Shown one piece after another: positions 1 to 7,319 of a stretch of 17,726 nucleotides of DNA (position 1 is its first letter; every line of letters begins with the position of its first letter). The DNA is from JAUIBE01 sp035267185 (GTDB lineage Bacteria > Pseudomonadota > Gammaproteobacteria > Xanthomonadales > SZUA-36): NCBI GenBank assembly GCA_035267185.1, contig DATFLY010000129.1, positions 1 to 17,726 of the forward strand, given 5' to 3'. Under the pieces are notes generated by a model. That model had not been told where the DNA came from and did not search any database. It worked only from the letters and a program-made list of their open reading frames with translations. The position numbers were made by a program, and so were the translations under genes.

Positions 1-1
1 G

Positions 2-952
2 CCGATTACAAAGGAACAGTTAAAGTCACTATTGAGTCATGCCGTCCTCGCTCCCTCAAGTCACAATACCCAGCCATGGTGGTTTGAGATTTCTGATGGC
101 ACAGTCTCATTGCATGCTGATAGGACGCGAGCTCTTCCCGCCAACGATCCAGATGATAGAGAACTGACCATAAGCTGTGGCTGCGCATTGATGAATCTAC
201 GCGTGGCGGCTGCTCACGAGGAGATTGGCGTGGCTTTCGATATTACACCCGATTCCGGTGATGATGATCTGCTAGCAGTTGGCTCATTTGACAATGAACA
301 AATGTTATCCCCGGACGATGCTCGACTGTTTAAGTCTATCGAGGGGCGTCAAACTTATCGAAGACGCTTTGCATCTGGAGACATACCGACAACAGTTCTC
401 GATTCATTGAGTACGGCTGCATCGGAAGAAGGTTCTTGGTTAGAAGTCATCGAATCGGAAGAGGATCGTCAGAAAATAGCCGAGCTTGTTTCAGAAGGTG
501 ATTCGATTCAGTGGTCCAACCCCAGTTGGCGACGAGAGCTTGCTGCATGGCTGCACCCTCGTCGTCGAGGGGACGGACTTACCATGCCTGCATTTGTTGC
601 GCCCGTAGCACAAGTTGTTGTTCGAACTTTCGATATGGGCAACGGAGTTGGGGCAAAGGATAAGCAACTAGCCGTCGAATCCCCCGTTCTAGCTGTCCTC
701 GGCACGGCTGGTGACAACGTAGCGGATTGGTTAGCAGTTGGTCAGGCATTGCAGAAGGTCTTGCTATCCGCACACTCACAGGGTCTGCAAGCCTCTTATT
801 TGAATCAACCTATCCAGGTTGCTTCATTGCGATCCAAACTCCAAACCCTATTGAGCAACCAGGGTTTTCCGCAAATCTTGCTCAGGTTGGGATTTCCGGA
901 AGATGAGATTGCTGCGGCACCGCGCCGTCGTCTCGGTGAAGTGATCAAATGA
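2..952 (+). CDS. Acg-like nitroreductase-family FMN oxidoreductase, 5' end missing
   Basis: The reading frame is open to the left edge of the window. The first usable start is a TTG at 32, but the ten codons before it (P-I-T-K-E-Q-L-K-S-L) read as the amphipathic helix that normally precedes the APSSHNTQPW motif of this family, so the true start is probably upstream. That motif is the FMN-binding signature of nitroreductase-fold proteins of the Acg type. The C-terminal end (LGFPEDE then PRRRLGEVIK) also fits. About 316 residues are visible, near the family's usual length. Substrate is unknown; Acg-like proteins may sequester flavin rather than reduce nitro compounds. Three 60-base lines counted by hand here gave 28, 29 and 31 G+C, lower than most of the window. 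It converges on the tRNA-Lys gene. Family assignment is firm, physiological role is not. Confidence 0.85.
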   Translation, partial: PITKEQLKSLLSHAVLAPSSHNTQPWWFEISDGTVSLHADRTRALPANDPDDRELTISCGCALMNLRVAAAHEEIGVAFDITPDSGDDDLLAVGSFDNEQMLSPDDARLFKSIEGRQTYRRRFASGDIPTTVLDSLSTAASEEGSWLEVIESEEDRQKIAELVSEGDSIQWSNPSWRRELAAWLHPRRRGDGLTMPAFVAPVAQVVVRTFDMGNGVGAKDKQLAVESPVLAVLGTAGDNVADWLAVGQALQKVLLSAHSQGLQASYLNQPIQVASLRSKLQTLLSNQGFPQILLRLGFPEDEIAAAPRRRLGEVIK

Positions 953-995
953 GAGCAGATCTCATCGACCAGCCAACAAGGCAAACGCGTTCCGA

Positions 996-1030
996 CAGCA
1001 AAAAGAGCCGTTTCTCTACACCTTTTGCTG
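996..1030. repeat. Imperfect hairpin between convergent nitroreductase gene and tRNA
   Basis: CAGCAAAA at 996-1003 pairs with TTTTGCTG at 1023-1030, and AGAG/CTCT pairs inside it around a CCGTTT loop. It lies between a plus-strand stop (952) and the 3' end of the minus-strand tRNA (1115), where a shared terminator would be expected. Neither side has a clean T-run after the stem, so a terminator role is only possible. Confidence 0.3.
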
Positions 1031-1114
1031 CCGGTTATTTGCAACGTTGGCTTCCCCTTCTGGCCGATAGCGAACTTTCTCAGAGTGTGTTTCAGAATGA
1101 GAAAATTGGGAAAA

Positions 1115-1190
1115 TGGTGGGGGCACTAGGACTCGAACCTAGGACCAGCGGCTTAAAAGGCCGATGCTCTACCGACTGAGCTATACCCCC
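1115..1190 (-). tRNA. tRNA-Lys (anticodon UUU)
   Basis: The reverse complement folds as a full cloverleaf. The acceptor stem GGGGGTA pairs with TGCCCCC (one G-T pair). The D arm is GCTC/GAGC. The anticodon loop CTTTTAA places TTT at positions 34-36. The T arm is CTAGG/CCTAG around TTCGAGT. The 3' CCA is encoded at 1117-1115 after discriminator A. The base pair at the open end of the anticodon stem (27-43) is a T-C mismatch, which is unusual but tolerable. In Pseudomonas a tRNA-Lys gene also follows queC, so the position supports the call. Confidence 0.97.
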
Positions 1191-1261
1191 GCAACCGGGA
1201 ACATTCGAATGATTGTTCCGATGCTTTTCCGCAAGGCTTCCAGCATTTTGGAAGGGGGCGA

Positions 1262-1290
1262 ATTGTAGGTCAAATACACGTCCGGCTCAA
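1262..1290 (-). promoter_or_regulatory. Probable sigma-70 promoter of the tRNA-Lys gene
   Basis: On the minus strand TTGAGC (1290-1285) is followed after exactly 17 bases by TACAAT (1267-1262), a one-mismatch -10 box. The next bases, TCGCCCCC, form a GC-rich discriminator of the kind linked to stringent control of stable-RNA promoters. Transcription would start near 1255, giving a leader of about 65 nt before the tRNA at 1190. It lies between the queC stop and the tRNA, so the tRNA need not depend on queC read-through. I see no other gene or clear signal in the 269 bases from 1191 to 1459. Confidence 0.6.
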
Positions 1291-1459
1291 GGGTGAAAGC
1301 AGTCTTTTACCATCAGATTGTCTGTAAAGTCAGGCTTGCCCTTTGCAATGCACGGAATGTTTTCCCGGCAGAGAATCAATTTCGGGTCACACTGGCGGAC
1401 AATGCAGGTGTGATGTACATCGAAACTGAATATTAAAAGCTGTTTTTTGTCGGCCCGGC

Positions 1460-2146
1460 TCAGGAGACGGATGCGTACCTCGTTGGATCTTCAATGGAAG
1501 CTTCAGCAAACCCCTGTTTTCGTATTCGGCATGAATCACATATGCCGCATGCGCGTCCGTCAGAATCAGCCTGGTAACAAGAGACGGTCAGGCTGTAATC
1601 CACACCCAACTCAATTCCGTGACGGATAATCTCGGCCTTGGTCAGATTGATCAGGGGTGTATGAATCTGAATTCGCGATCCCTCCACACCTGCCTTTGTG
1701 GCCAGGCCAGCCATCTCCTGGTAGGCAGCGATGTATTCCGGGCGACAATCCGGGTAGCCAGAATAATCGACAGCATTCACGCCGATGAAGATGTTGTCCG
1801 CACCCAATACCTCGGCATAGCCCAGAGCCAGCGAGAGCATGATGGTGTTGCGTGCGGGAACGTAGGTAACAGGAATGCCGCCCTCGAGCTCGGTCGGCAC
1901 CGAGATGTCGTCGGTGAGTGCAGATCCGCCAATGGCACGTAAATCAACGGATACGATTTTTAGCGACACGTCCGAGCGGCTGGTGATGCGGCGGGCGGCT
2001 TCAAGCTCGGAATCATGGCGCTGCCCGTAATCAACGGCCAGGGCGAAACATTCGAAACCCTGATCACGGGCCATCGCAAGGGTTGTGGCCGAATCCAGAC
2101 CGCCCGAAAGCAACACCACGGTACGTTTGTTTTTGATGGGATTCAT
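1460..2146 (-). CDS. queC: 7-cyano-7-deazaguanine (preQ0) synthase QueC
   Basis: QueC makes preQ0 from 7-carboxy-7-deazaguanine, ammonia and ATP, a cytosolic step of queuosine synthesis, just after QueE. Counted from the ATG at 2146 (228 residues), the PP-loop ATP-binding motif SGGLDS is at 14-19. The zinc-site cysteines are at 190, 200, 203 and 206 (SC then CGICDSC). A GTG three codons upstream (2155) is the alternative start; neither has a clear Shine-Dalgarno sequence, and I chose the ATG because it gives the usual short N-terminus before VVLLSGG. An intrinsic terminator ends its T-run only about 28 bases upstream of this start, so either read-through or an undetected promoter must supply transcripts. 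The neighbouring tRNA is Lys, which is not one of the queuosine-modified tRNAs. Confidence 0.96.
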   Translation of the reverse strand: MNPIKNKRTVVLLSGGLDSATTLAMARDQGFECFALAVDYGQRHDSELEAARRITSRSDVSLKIVSVDLRAIGGSALTDDISVPTELEGGIPVTYVPARNTIMLSLALGYAEVLGADNIFIGVNAVDYSGYPDCRPEYIAAYQEMAGLATKAGVEGSRIQIHTPLINLTKAEIIRHGIELGVDYSLTVSCYQADSDGRACGICDSCRIRKQGFAEASIEDPTRYASVS

Positions 2147-2174
2147 CGACGCCACAGATTACACCACTGCGCAT

Positions 2175-2209
2175 AAAAAAACCCCGCGAAGGTTACCCTT
2201 CGCGGGGTT
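2175..2209 (-). terminator. Strong intrinsic terminator downstream of the IPTL-CTERM gene
   Basis: AACCCCGCGAAGG at 2180-2192 and CCTTCGCGGGGTT at 2197-2209 form a perfect 13-bp stem around the loop TTAC. On the minus strand the stem runs into seven T (2181-2175). This is a textbook Rho-independent terminator for the minus-strand surface-protein gene ending at 2253, and it sits directly ahead of queC. Confidence 0.92.
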
Positions 2210-2223
2210 CGTTCATATCCCGG

Positions 2224-2248
2224 GTCGCGGCGGGGACGCCGCTCCTAC
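2224..2248 (-). repeat. GTAG-type REP element
   Basis: On the minus strand the element begins GTAGGA and continues as a GC hairpin, GCGGCG and CGCCGC around a TCCC loop, ending GAC. A GTAG head next to a short GC hairpin matches the REP sequences known from Stenotrophomonas and Pseudomonas, mobilised by RAYT transposases. It lies five bases past the stop codon of the surface-protein gene and before its terminator. No RAYT gene is in the window. Confidence 0.7.
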
Positions 2249-2252
2249 AGGT

Positions 2253-5003
2253 TTACGCGAAGCGCCTGAATGCCAGGGCACCCATACCCAGCATCAACAG
2301 GGACAACAACATCAGGCCGTACTGGCTGAGTGTCGGGATGCCCTCATAGAAGCGGGTGTTGACGATGGTGCATTCACCACCCTGCCCTGGCGCCAATGGA
2401 ATGACATCACAATCGCTGGTGTCCGGAATCACGCCAGGAAGCAGCTCTTCTGTCACACTACATTCCGTAGAGCCGTCCCAATGCGGCAGCACCAGGAACT
2501 CACCCGGGTTGTCCGGATCGATGTAGACGATCTCAGAATCGTAGCCTGGGCCCTCTGCAGGACCGCAGGTACCTTCGGCGCTTTCGCCGCAGGCACTGAC
2601 GATCGGCGCATTACAGGTCAGCTCGATCTCGACCAGTGTTGGCAAGGCAAACTGCGGATTCTCATCAATCCATTCCTTGTTGACGATCACGTCAACCGGC
2701 TGAAGCTGGTTGAAGATGTCACAGCTGTAAGTGCCGGTCTGGATTTCCTCGTAGATACATCCATTCTCATCAGAGTCGACCAACCCAAACAGTGCATCAT
2801 CCTCGAACCCGGCATCGTAATTCGCCGTATAGCCTGTTGGCACCGGCTCCTCAAAGATTTCGCAATCCAGTTCGCCAAGCTCAAAGTCTCCCACGATGAA
2901 CGAAATCTTCTCAAACGGCATGCCGAATTCGGAGACCATTGCCTCCTGCATCAGTGGCAGACCGGTATTACATTCGATCACCACTCGTACTTCGGCAGGA
3001 TTGTCATCAGAGAAGTCCTTGGTGACTTCAAAAGTCGCGCTTAAAGGTGCATTAACAAATTCACAATCGAATTCGTCTTGATGCATCACACCGTCAACTG
3101 CGCAGTCGGCCGAGGCTGAGACCTGGAAGTAATCTGCCGGCAGGTCGCTTTCAGTGACTTCACAGGTGGTGGTTCCAAACGGCCCCATCAGGAAGCCCTC
3201 GACCGTCAGGTCTGCCGGGCTGCCCTCAGAGACTGAAACCGGAGGCGTAATCACCGTTCCCGAATCACACGACAGGGTGGCAGTGACTGAAGCGCCTGAA
3301 TCATCCAGGAAGTCCTTCATCACCGTCCACGTGGCCGTGATGGGAAGGACCGAGGTTGTCTCCGTGGCCGAATCATCGCCGGTGTTGATGATGATCTCTC
3401 CTCCTCCCGAACCGGTAGCGGTCGCTGTGTTGGAAATCACATCATCACCCGGAACCGTATCCGGCCCGACCGTGACAATCAGATCGAGAGTCTCCGTCGC
3501 ACCCAAAGGAAGATCAACCGTCCAGATTGTGCCGTCGAACGAACCTGCCGAGACAACAAACGACTCCAGCGAAACGCCTGTCGGGAAGGCTGGTGCTTCA
3601 GTGATCTCAACAGCAGTACCGTCGGACGGGCCGTTGTTTGTGACCGTCACAGTATGCGTCAGGCCACCGATCTCAAGACCGGCTAAAACCGGATCAGGAT
3701 CGTCGGTCTTGGTTACTGTCAGGTCGATCTGGCGCTCGACAGAAGTGGCCACCTGTGATGTGTCATTACCCGGGTTGGTGTCTGTTTCATTTGCTGCACT
3801 AACATTGGCTGACGTATCAATGACATCAGTTCCCACGGCCGCTGAAGCATCAACTGTGAATGTAACGGTGAGTGTTTCGCTTGCACCACTGGCAAGATCA
3901 CCAATTGTCCAGGTGCCGGGATTAGTGCCGCTCCAGGAACCGGACCCTGATGGGTCAACTAAATCGACAACGACTCCTGCAGGGAAGGTGATGGTCGCGC
4001 TGGCCGCCACGCCGCTGCTGTCGCTTGGCCCATTATTGGTTGCAGTGATCGTGTGAATCAAATTGCCTGCGCCCGACCCTGCAACCACCGGATCAATGGA
4101 CTCTGTCGAAGTCAGCTCAATATCAACTTCACGGAGCGTCGATGTGTTAATCGAGGTCGAGTCATTGCCAGGTTGTGTATCGGTTTCATTGACCGCGATG
4201 ACATTTGCAGTGACAGAAATCGAATCAGTCTGCGTTGGCGTGCCCGCGCCAGCTGTGTAGACGAAGGTAAGCGTGGCATCATCCCCGCTGGGCAGAGAAG
4301 GAATTGACCAGACGTTTGCCGCCTGCATGCCTTCAGATGGGGTGATGGATTCAACCGTAACGCCTGCAACCACCGTCACCGAAAAGCCAATTTCAATCCC
4401 GGTGGCCGTTGCCGGCCCATTGTTTGTGACCGTTACAATTTGCGTCAGATTGTTCATGCCTGAACCTGCAACAACCGGGTCGATAGATTCTGTTGATGTC
4501 AAAGCAATGTCGACATAAACGATCTCGGAATCATCATTCTGAATGGTGCCAGTTGCAGTTGATACGTCGATGAAGAAGCTCGGTGACCCAACCGATGCAC
4601 TGGTGAGTTCGAGCTGAAGGGTTTCGTCAGGTTCGAAATTTGTATCGCCAACGATCTGAACATCAAGATTGTAGTTGGTCAGTCCGGTTGCGCCGGAACA
4701 AGCAACAAAAATCCCTGGTGCAGGATTGCCCGCTGTCACATCAATGTAGTCATTGTCAGCAGTCGTGGCTGTTCCATCGTTGAGCTGCCAGTTAACTTCT
4801 GCGTTTACCGACAGGCCGCAATCAGCGGTGACCACGAAGGTCATAGTGGTGGTACCCGCATCACCCTCCATCACCATTGGGCTGCTGATGGCCGTGATTC
4901 GGGATTCACCACCACCTTCTTGTGCGTGGCCGGTAGCGGTTAAGAGAACAAGCATTGAAAATATCAGTACAAGACGAACGGGTAAACTGCGCATTATTAA
5001 CAC
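2253..5003 (-). CDS. Secreted multidomain surface protein with DUF11-like repeats and IPTL-CTERM sorting tail
   Basis: The protein has 916 residues from a GTG at 5003; mRNA GGAG lies six bases upstream. An ATG at 4994 is an alternative and gives a typical signal peptide (hydrophobic core VLIFSMLVLL, likely cleaved after GHA near residue 27). Domains in order: Calx-beta-like (about 35-157, with DGTATTADNDYIDV); three DUF11-type Ig-like repeats (163-291, 293-422, 425-552), each starting D-I-x-L-T and containing T-N-N-G-P; three cysteine-containing prealbumin-like modules (556-653, 654-767, 769-885); then GIPTLSQYG at 888-896, a hydrophobic helix and RR near the end, which is the IPTL-CTERM signal. 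It is acidic and probably exported and surface-attached; adhesion or matrix roles are guesses. No sorting enzyme is encoded nearby. It has its own candidate promoter and a strong terminator, and separates queE from queC. Confidence 0.9.
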   Translation of the reverse strand: MLIMRSLPVRLVLIFSMLVLLTATGHAQEGGGESRITAISSPMVMEGDAGTTTMTFVVTADCGLSVNAEVNWQLNDGTATTADNDYIDVTAGNPAPGIFVACSGATGLTNYNLDVQIVGDTNFEPDETLQLELTSASVGSPSFFIDVSTATGTIQNDDSEIVYVDIALTSTESIDPVVAGSGMNNLTQIVTVTNNGPATATGIEIGFSVTVVAGVTVESITPSEGMQAANVWSIPSLPSGDDATLTFVYTAGAGTPTQTDSISVTANVIAVNETDTQPGNDSTSINTSTLREVDIELTSTESIDPVVAGSGAGNLIHTITATNNGPSDSSGVAASATITFPAGVVVDLVDPSGSGSWSGTNPGTWTIGDLASGASETLTVTFTVDASAAVGTDVIDTSANVSAANETDTNPGNDTSQVATSVERQIDLTVTKTDDPDPVLAGLEIGGLTHTVTVTNNGPSDGTAVEITEAPAFPTGVSLESFVVSAGSFDGTIWTVDLPLGATETLDLIVTVGPDTVPGDDVISNTATATGSGGGEIIINTGDDSATETTSVLPITATWTVMKDFLDDSGASVTATLSCDSGTVITPPVSVSEGSPADLTVEGFLMGPFGTTTCEVTESDLPADYFQVSASADCAVDGVMHQDEFDCEFVNAPLSATFEVTKDFSDDNPAEVRVVIECNTGLPLMQEAMVSEFGMPFEKISFIVGDFELGELDCEIFEEPVPTGYTANYDAGFEDDALFGLVDSDENGCIYEEIQTGTYSCDIFNQLQPVDVIVNKEWIDENPQFALPTLVEIELTCNAPIVSACGESAEGTCGPAEGPGYDSEIVYIDPDNPGEFLVLPHWDGSTECSVTEELLPGVIPDTSDCDVIPLAPGQGGECTIVNTRFYEGIPTLSQYGLMLLSLLMLGMGALAFRRFA

Positions 5004-5065
5004 CCCACACTCCAGGATTGAATTTTTTTATACGGCCTCTGAATCGGTGCCGTTTATTGGCTTCA

Positions 5066-5074
5066 AGTATAGCA
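5066..5074 (-). promoter_or_regulatory. Candidate extended -10 promoter for the IPTL-CTERM gene
   Basis: On the minus strand TGC (5074-5072) directly precedes TATACT (5071-5066), an extended -10 box one mismatch from consensus. No good -35 hexamer lies 16-18 bases upstream, which extended -10 promoters can tolerate. It lies in the 116-base gap between the queE stop and this gene and would give a leader of about 55-65 nt. Confidence 0.45.
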
Positions 5075-5119
5075 ACTCTGCCGCAACTATGTGATTTTCT
5101 TGCGACAAATGGAAAATCT

Positions 5120-5794
5120 CTATTTACCCGGTGCATCACCCCAAAGCAGTTTATGCAGCTGCAACTGGAATCGCACCGGCGCTTTTTCCTCCAAAATCCA
5201 TTCCGCCAGCTGCCGGGCATCTACCTGGCCCCAGCTTGGCGAAAAAAGCACTTCGCAACGCTTGTTCAGCCCGTGCTCGTGGGTTTTGCCAAGAGCCCAA
5301 TTGAAATCTTCTTTTGAGCAGATGACAAACTTGACCTGGTCATGTGGTGTCAGGGCATCAACATTTGACCAGAGATTGCGTGCTTCTTCGCCTGAACCCG
5401 GTGTCTTGATGTCCATCACGCGACAAACACGCTGATCTGCCAGGTTGATGTCCATGGCCCCACTTGTTTCGAGCGAAACTTTGAAGCCCTCATCGCAAAG
5501 CAACCGGAGAAATTCTGAACAGCGCTTCTGCGCAAGGGGCTCACCTCCGGTCACACAAACATGTGGGGTTCCGAAGTCGCGGATACGTTCCACAATGTCG
5601 TCAAAACTCATCCATTGCCCGCCCACAAAGGCGTACTCGGTGTCACAGTACTGGCAGCGCAGCGGACACCCTGTCAGACGCACGAAAACGGTCGGTAAGC
5701 CTGCCTGTGTCGCCTCTCCCTGGAGCGAATGGAAAACCTCCGTGATCTTGAGCATTTGATCACGGGATTCGGGAATGTAGCGTTCAGTCTGCAT
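5120..5794 (-). CDS. queE: 7-carboxy-7-deazaguanine synthase QueE
   Basis: QueE is a radical SAM enzyme that converts 6-carboxytetrahydropterin to 7-carboxy-7-deazaguanine, the substrate of QueC. In the 224 residues the radical-SAM cluster motif C-x3-C-x2-C is at C43, C47 and C50 (GCPLRCQYCD), and the SAM-contacting GGEP is at 83-86. The start of the core, ITEVFHSLQGE, is typical. ATG at 5794 is 15 bases after the stop of the lipoprotein gene upstream, suggesting co-transcription. An internal ATG at 5755 (MLKITEV) gives a length nearer that of some relatives; neither start has a clear Shine-Dalgarno sequence. In Pseudomonas queE follows cpoB and precedes queC; here both junctions carry extra genes. 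Confidence 0.96.
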   Translation of the reverse strand: MQTERYIPESRDQMLKITEVFHSLQGEATQAGLPTVFVRLTGCPLRCQYCDTEYAFVGGQWMSFDDIVERIRDFGTPHVCVTGGEPLAQKRCSEFLRLLCDEGFKVSLETSGAMDINLADQRVCRVMDIKTPGSGEEARNLWSNVDALTPHDQVKFVICSKEDFNWALGKTHEHGLNKRCEVLFSPSWGQVDARQLAEWILEEKAPVRFQLQLHKLLWGDAPGK

Positions 5795-5809
5795 CGACGG
5801 GGTCCGGAT

Positions 5810-6475
5810 TTATTCGGTTAACGGCAACAGTACAATTTCAACACGACGATTTTGTGCACGCCCCTGGCTGGTGCTGTTACTGGCAACCGGATACTGGCTG
5901 CCAACGCCAAATGTGCTGAGTCTCTCGGGCATTACCTGCCGGGATCTCAGGTAGGCCGCAACGCTGGCGGCTCTGCGCTCCGACAACGGCTGATTGATGG
6001 CATCAGAACCCGTGCTGTCGGTATGACCAACGATTTCGATGATGGTCTTTTGATACTTATTGACCACGATCGCCACTGAATCCAGCACCTCGTAAAAACT
6101 TGCATCAATCGCAGCCTGGTTGGTCTCAAATGTAATGTTGCCCGGCATGTTGAGCACGATGTCATCATCCATACGAGTGACACTCACGCCGGTTCCGGCA
6201 AGTTTCTGACGAAGCTCAGCTTCCTGTCGGTCCATGTAGGCACCCACACCGCCACCTGCCAGGGCACCAACACCCGCCCCAATCAGCATTCGCTTTTTAC
6301 GTTCCTGGCTGCCATCACCACTGATCGCGCCAATCACCACACCGGCCGCTGCACCTATTGCTGCGCCCTTGGTGGTGTTCGAAGTCTTCTGTTCGCCTGT
6401 GTAGGGATCAATGGTTGTGCAGGCAGAAACAACCATGGTCAAAACAAGCAGGGAAGGCATTAGATATTTTCGCAT
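5810..6475 (-). CDS. YiaD-like OmpA-family lipoprotein with glycine zipper
   Basis: The start is the ATG at 6475, with mRNA AGGAG five bases upstream; a longer frame to 6556 lacks this support. In the 221 residues a lipoprotein signal (MRKYLMPSLLVLTMVVSAC) puts the lipid-bearing cysteine at 19. A glycine-zipper segment follows at about 37-80 (GAAIGAAAGVVIGA and GAGVGALAGGGVGAY). The C-terminal OmpA-like peptidoglycan-binding domain (about 105-221) has GHTDSTG at 150-156 and the conserved LSERRA stretch at 164-169. Family members sit in the outer membrane and bind the cell wall non-covalently. This is a second OmpA-domain lipoprotein besides Pal and is distinct from it by the glycine zipper. 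It precedes queE by 15 bases. Confidence 0.9.
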   Translation of the reverse strand: MRKYLMPSLLVLTMVVSACTTIDPYTGEQKTSNTTKGAAIGAAAGVVIGAISGDGSQERKKRMLIGAGVGALAGGGVGAYMDRQEAELRQKLAGTGVSVTRMDDDIVLNMPGNITFETNQAAIDASFYEVLDSVAIVVNKYQKTIIEIVGHTDSTGSDAINQPLSERRAASVAAYLRSRQVMPERLSTFGVGSQYPVASNSTSQGRAQNRRVEIVLLPLTE

Positions 6476-6803
6476 TGTGACTCCTTTCAGATGCGTCTGG
6501 TGGTTAGCGTCTATCTTAAACGGTACAACATGAAAACTACCTGAACGAAGTGTCACGAATACTGAGTATCGCCCGGCAAATCACCTACCCGACCGTATTT
6601 TTTCAATTCAATGACTCAACACGCCAGAACAAAACTGTTTTCGAACGCATGGATGACCTCCTGTCGACCTGTCGGGACATCGTAACTTTTCTTGTCACCA
6701 TGTGCATCGTTGGGCTCCGGGGCATTGCGTTACAATTGTTGCAGGGCATTGTCTGACGCTGAACACCGAAGCCAGGCGATTGGTTTCTTGAGAAGGAGGC
6801 AGC
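6476..6803. other. Divergent intergenic region, 328 bases
   Basis: This region separates the minus-strand YiaD-like gene from the plus-strand MgtC-family gene. On the plus strand TACAAT at 6731-6736 is a good -10 box, but the best -35 (TTGGGC, 6710-6715) is only 15 bases away, so the mgtC promoter is tentative. For the lipoprotein gene I see no convincing promoter. A frame from a GTG at 6550 has no ribosome binding site and no recognisable product. Confidence 0.35.
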
Positions 6804-7274
6804 ATGGATTTACCTGAAATTAACTGGTCAATCATCACCTATCACCTGACGTTGATGGGCGTTGCATATTTACTTGCACTCCCGGTCGGCTGGAACAGGG
6901 AAAAATATGAACGCTCGGCAGGGCTTCGTACATTTCCCCTGGTGGCGGTTGCAACCTGCGGGTTCATGCTGGTTGGAATGGAATCACTTTCCAGCTCTGA
7001 AGCCCACGCCAGGGTGCTCAGCGGAATCATCACCGGAATGGGGTTCCTTGGCGGGGGTGCAATTTTGAAAAGCAAACGTGAAGTGACGGGTACCGCGACG
7101 GCTGTCAGCCTCTGGGCGACCGGCGCAATGGGTATTGCCGTTGCCTGGCAACGATTTGAAATTGCGATCGTGATCTCGGTGTTGACCTTCCTGACGCTAC
7201 AGTTTTTTCATGAACTCAAGGAAAAAGTGTCAGACAATCCCGTCGGCGACGCCGACCGCGAAGACGAAGACTGA
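6804..7274 (+). CDS. MgtC/SapB-family membrane protein, short form
   Basis: The gene starts with ATG behind AAGGAGG (6793-6799), a strong ribosome binding site. The 156 residues contain several hydrophobic helices and the family's conserved stretches: GWNREKYERSAGLRTFPLVA, then GIITGMGFLGGGAIL, then a TATAVSLWATGAMGIAV segment. The protein ends in a short acidic tail and lacks the C-terminal soluble domain of Salmonella MgtC, so it is the SapB-like short form. In pathogens MgtC inhibits the F1Fo ATPase and supports growth at low Mg2+; here the role is unknown. It is the only plus-strand gene between minus-strand genes, converging on cpoB with 45 bases between stops, and has only a weak 5-bp hairpin (TTCGC/GCGAA) there. 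Confidence 0.88.
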   Translation: MDLPEINWSIITYHLTLMGVAYLLALPVGWNREKYERSAGLRTFPLVAVATCGFMLVGMESLSSSEAHARVLSGIITGMGFLGGGAILKSKREVTGTATAVSLWATGAMGIAVAWQRFEIAIVISVLTFLTLQFFHELKEKVSDNPVGDADREDED

Positions 7275-7319
7275 TAACTTCGCTTCTGGCGAAACGGGCA
7301 ACCTCGAAACGGTTACAGC

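Noticed and set aside
949..1179. 76-codon plus-strand frame overlapping the tRNA
   Set aside because: It runs through the antisense strand of the tRNA-Lys gene and has no ribosome binding site; its length comes from chance.
2085..4518. Long open frames on the plus strand opposite the surface-protein gene (up to 319 codons)
   Set aside because: They are antisense to a gene with clear domains, signal peptide and sorting tail. The translations have no recognisable domain and follow the repeat pattern of the real gene.
6550..6756. 68-codon plus-strand frame ahead of the MgtC-family gene
   Set aside because: GTG start without a ribosome binding site, no homology I recognise, and it covers the divergent control region.
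7243..7262. GTCGGC/GCCGAC hairpin near the end of the MgtC-family gene as a terminator
   Set aside because: It is inside the coding region and has no T-run after it on either strand.
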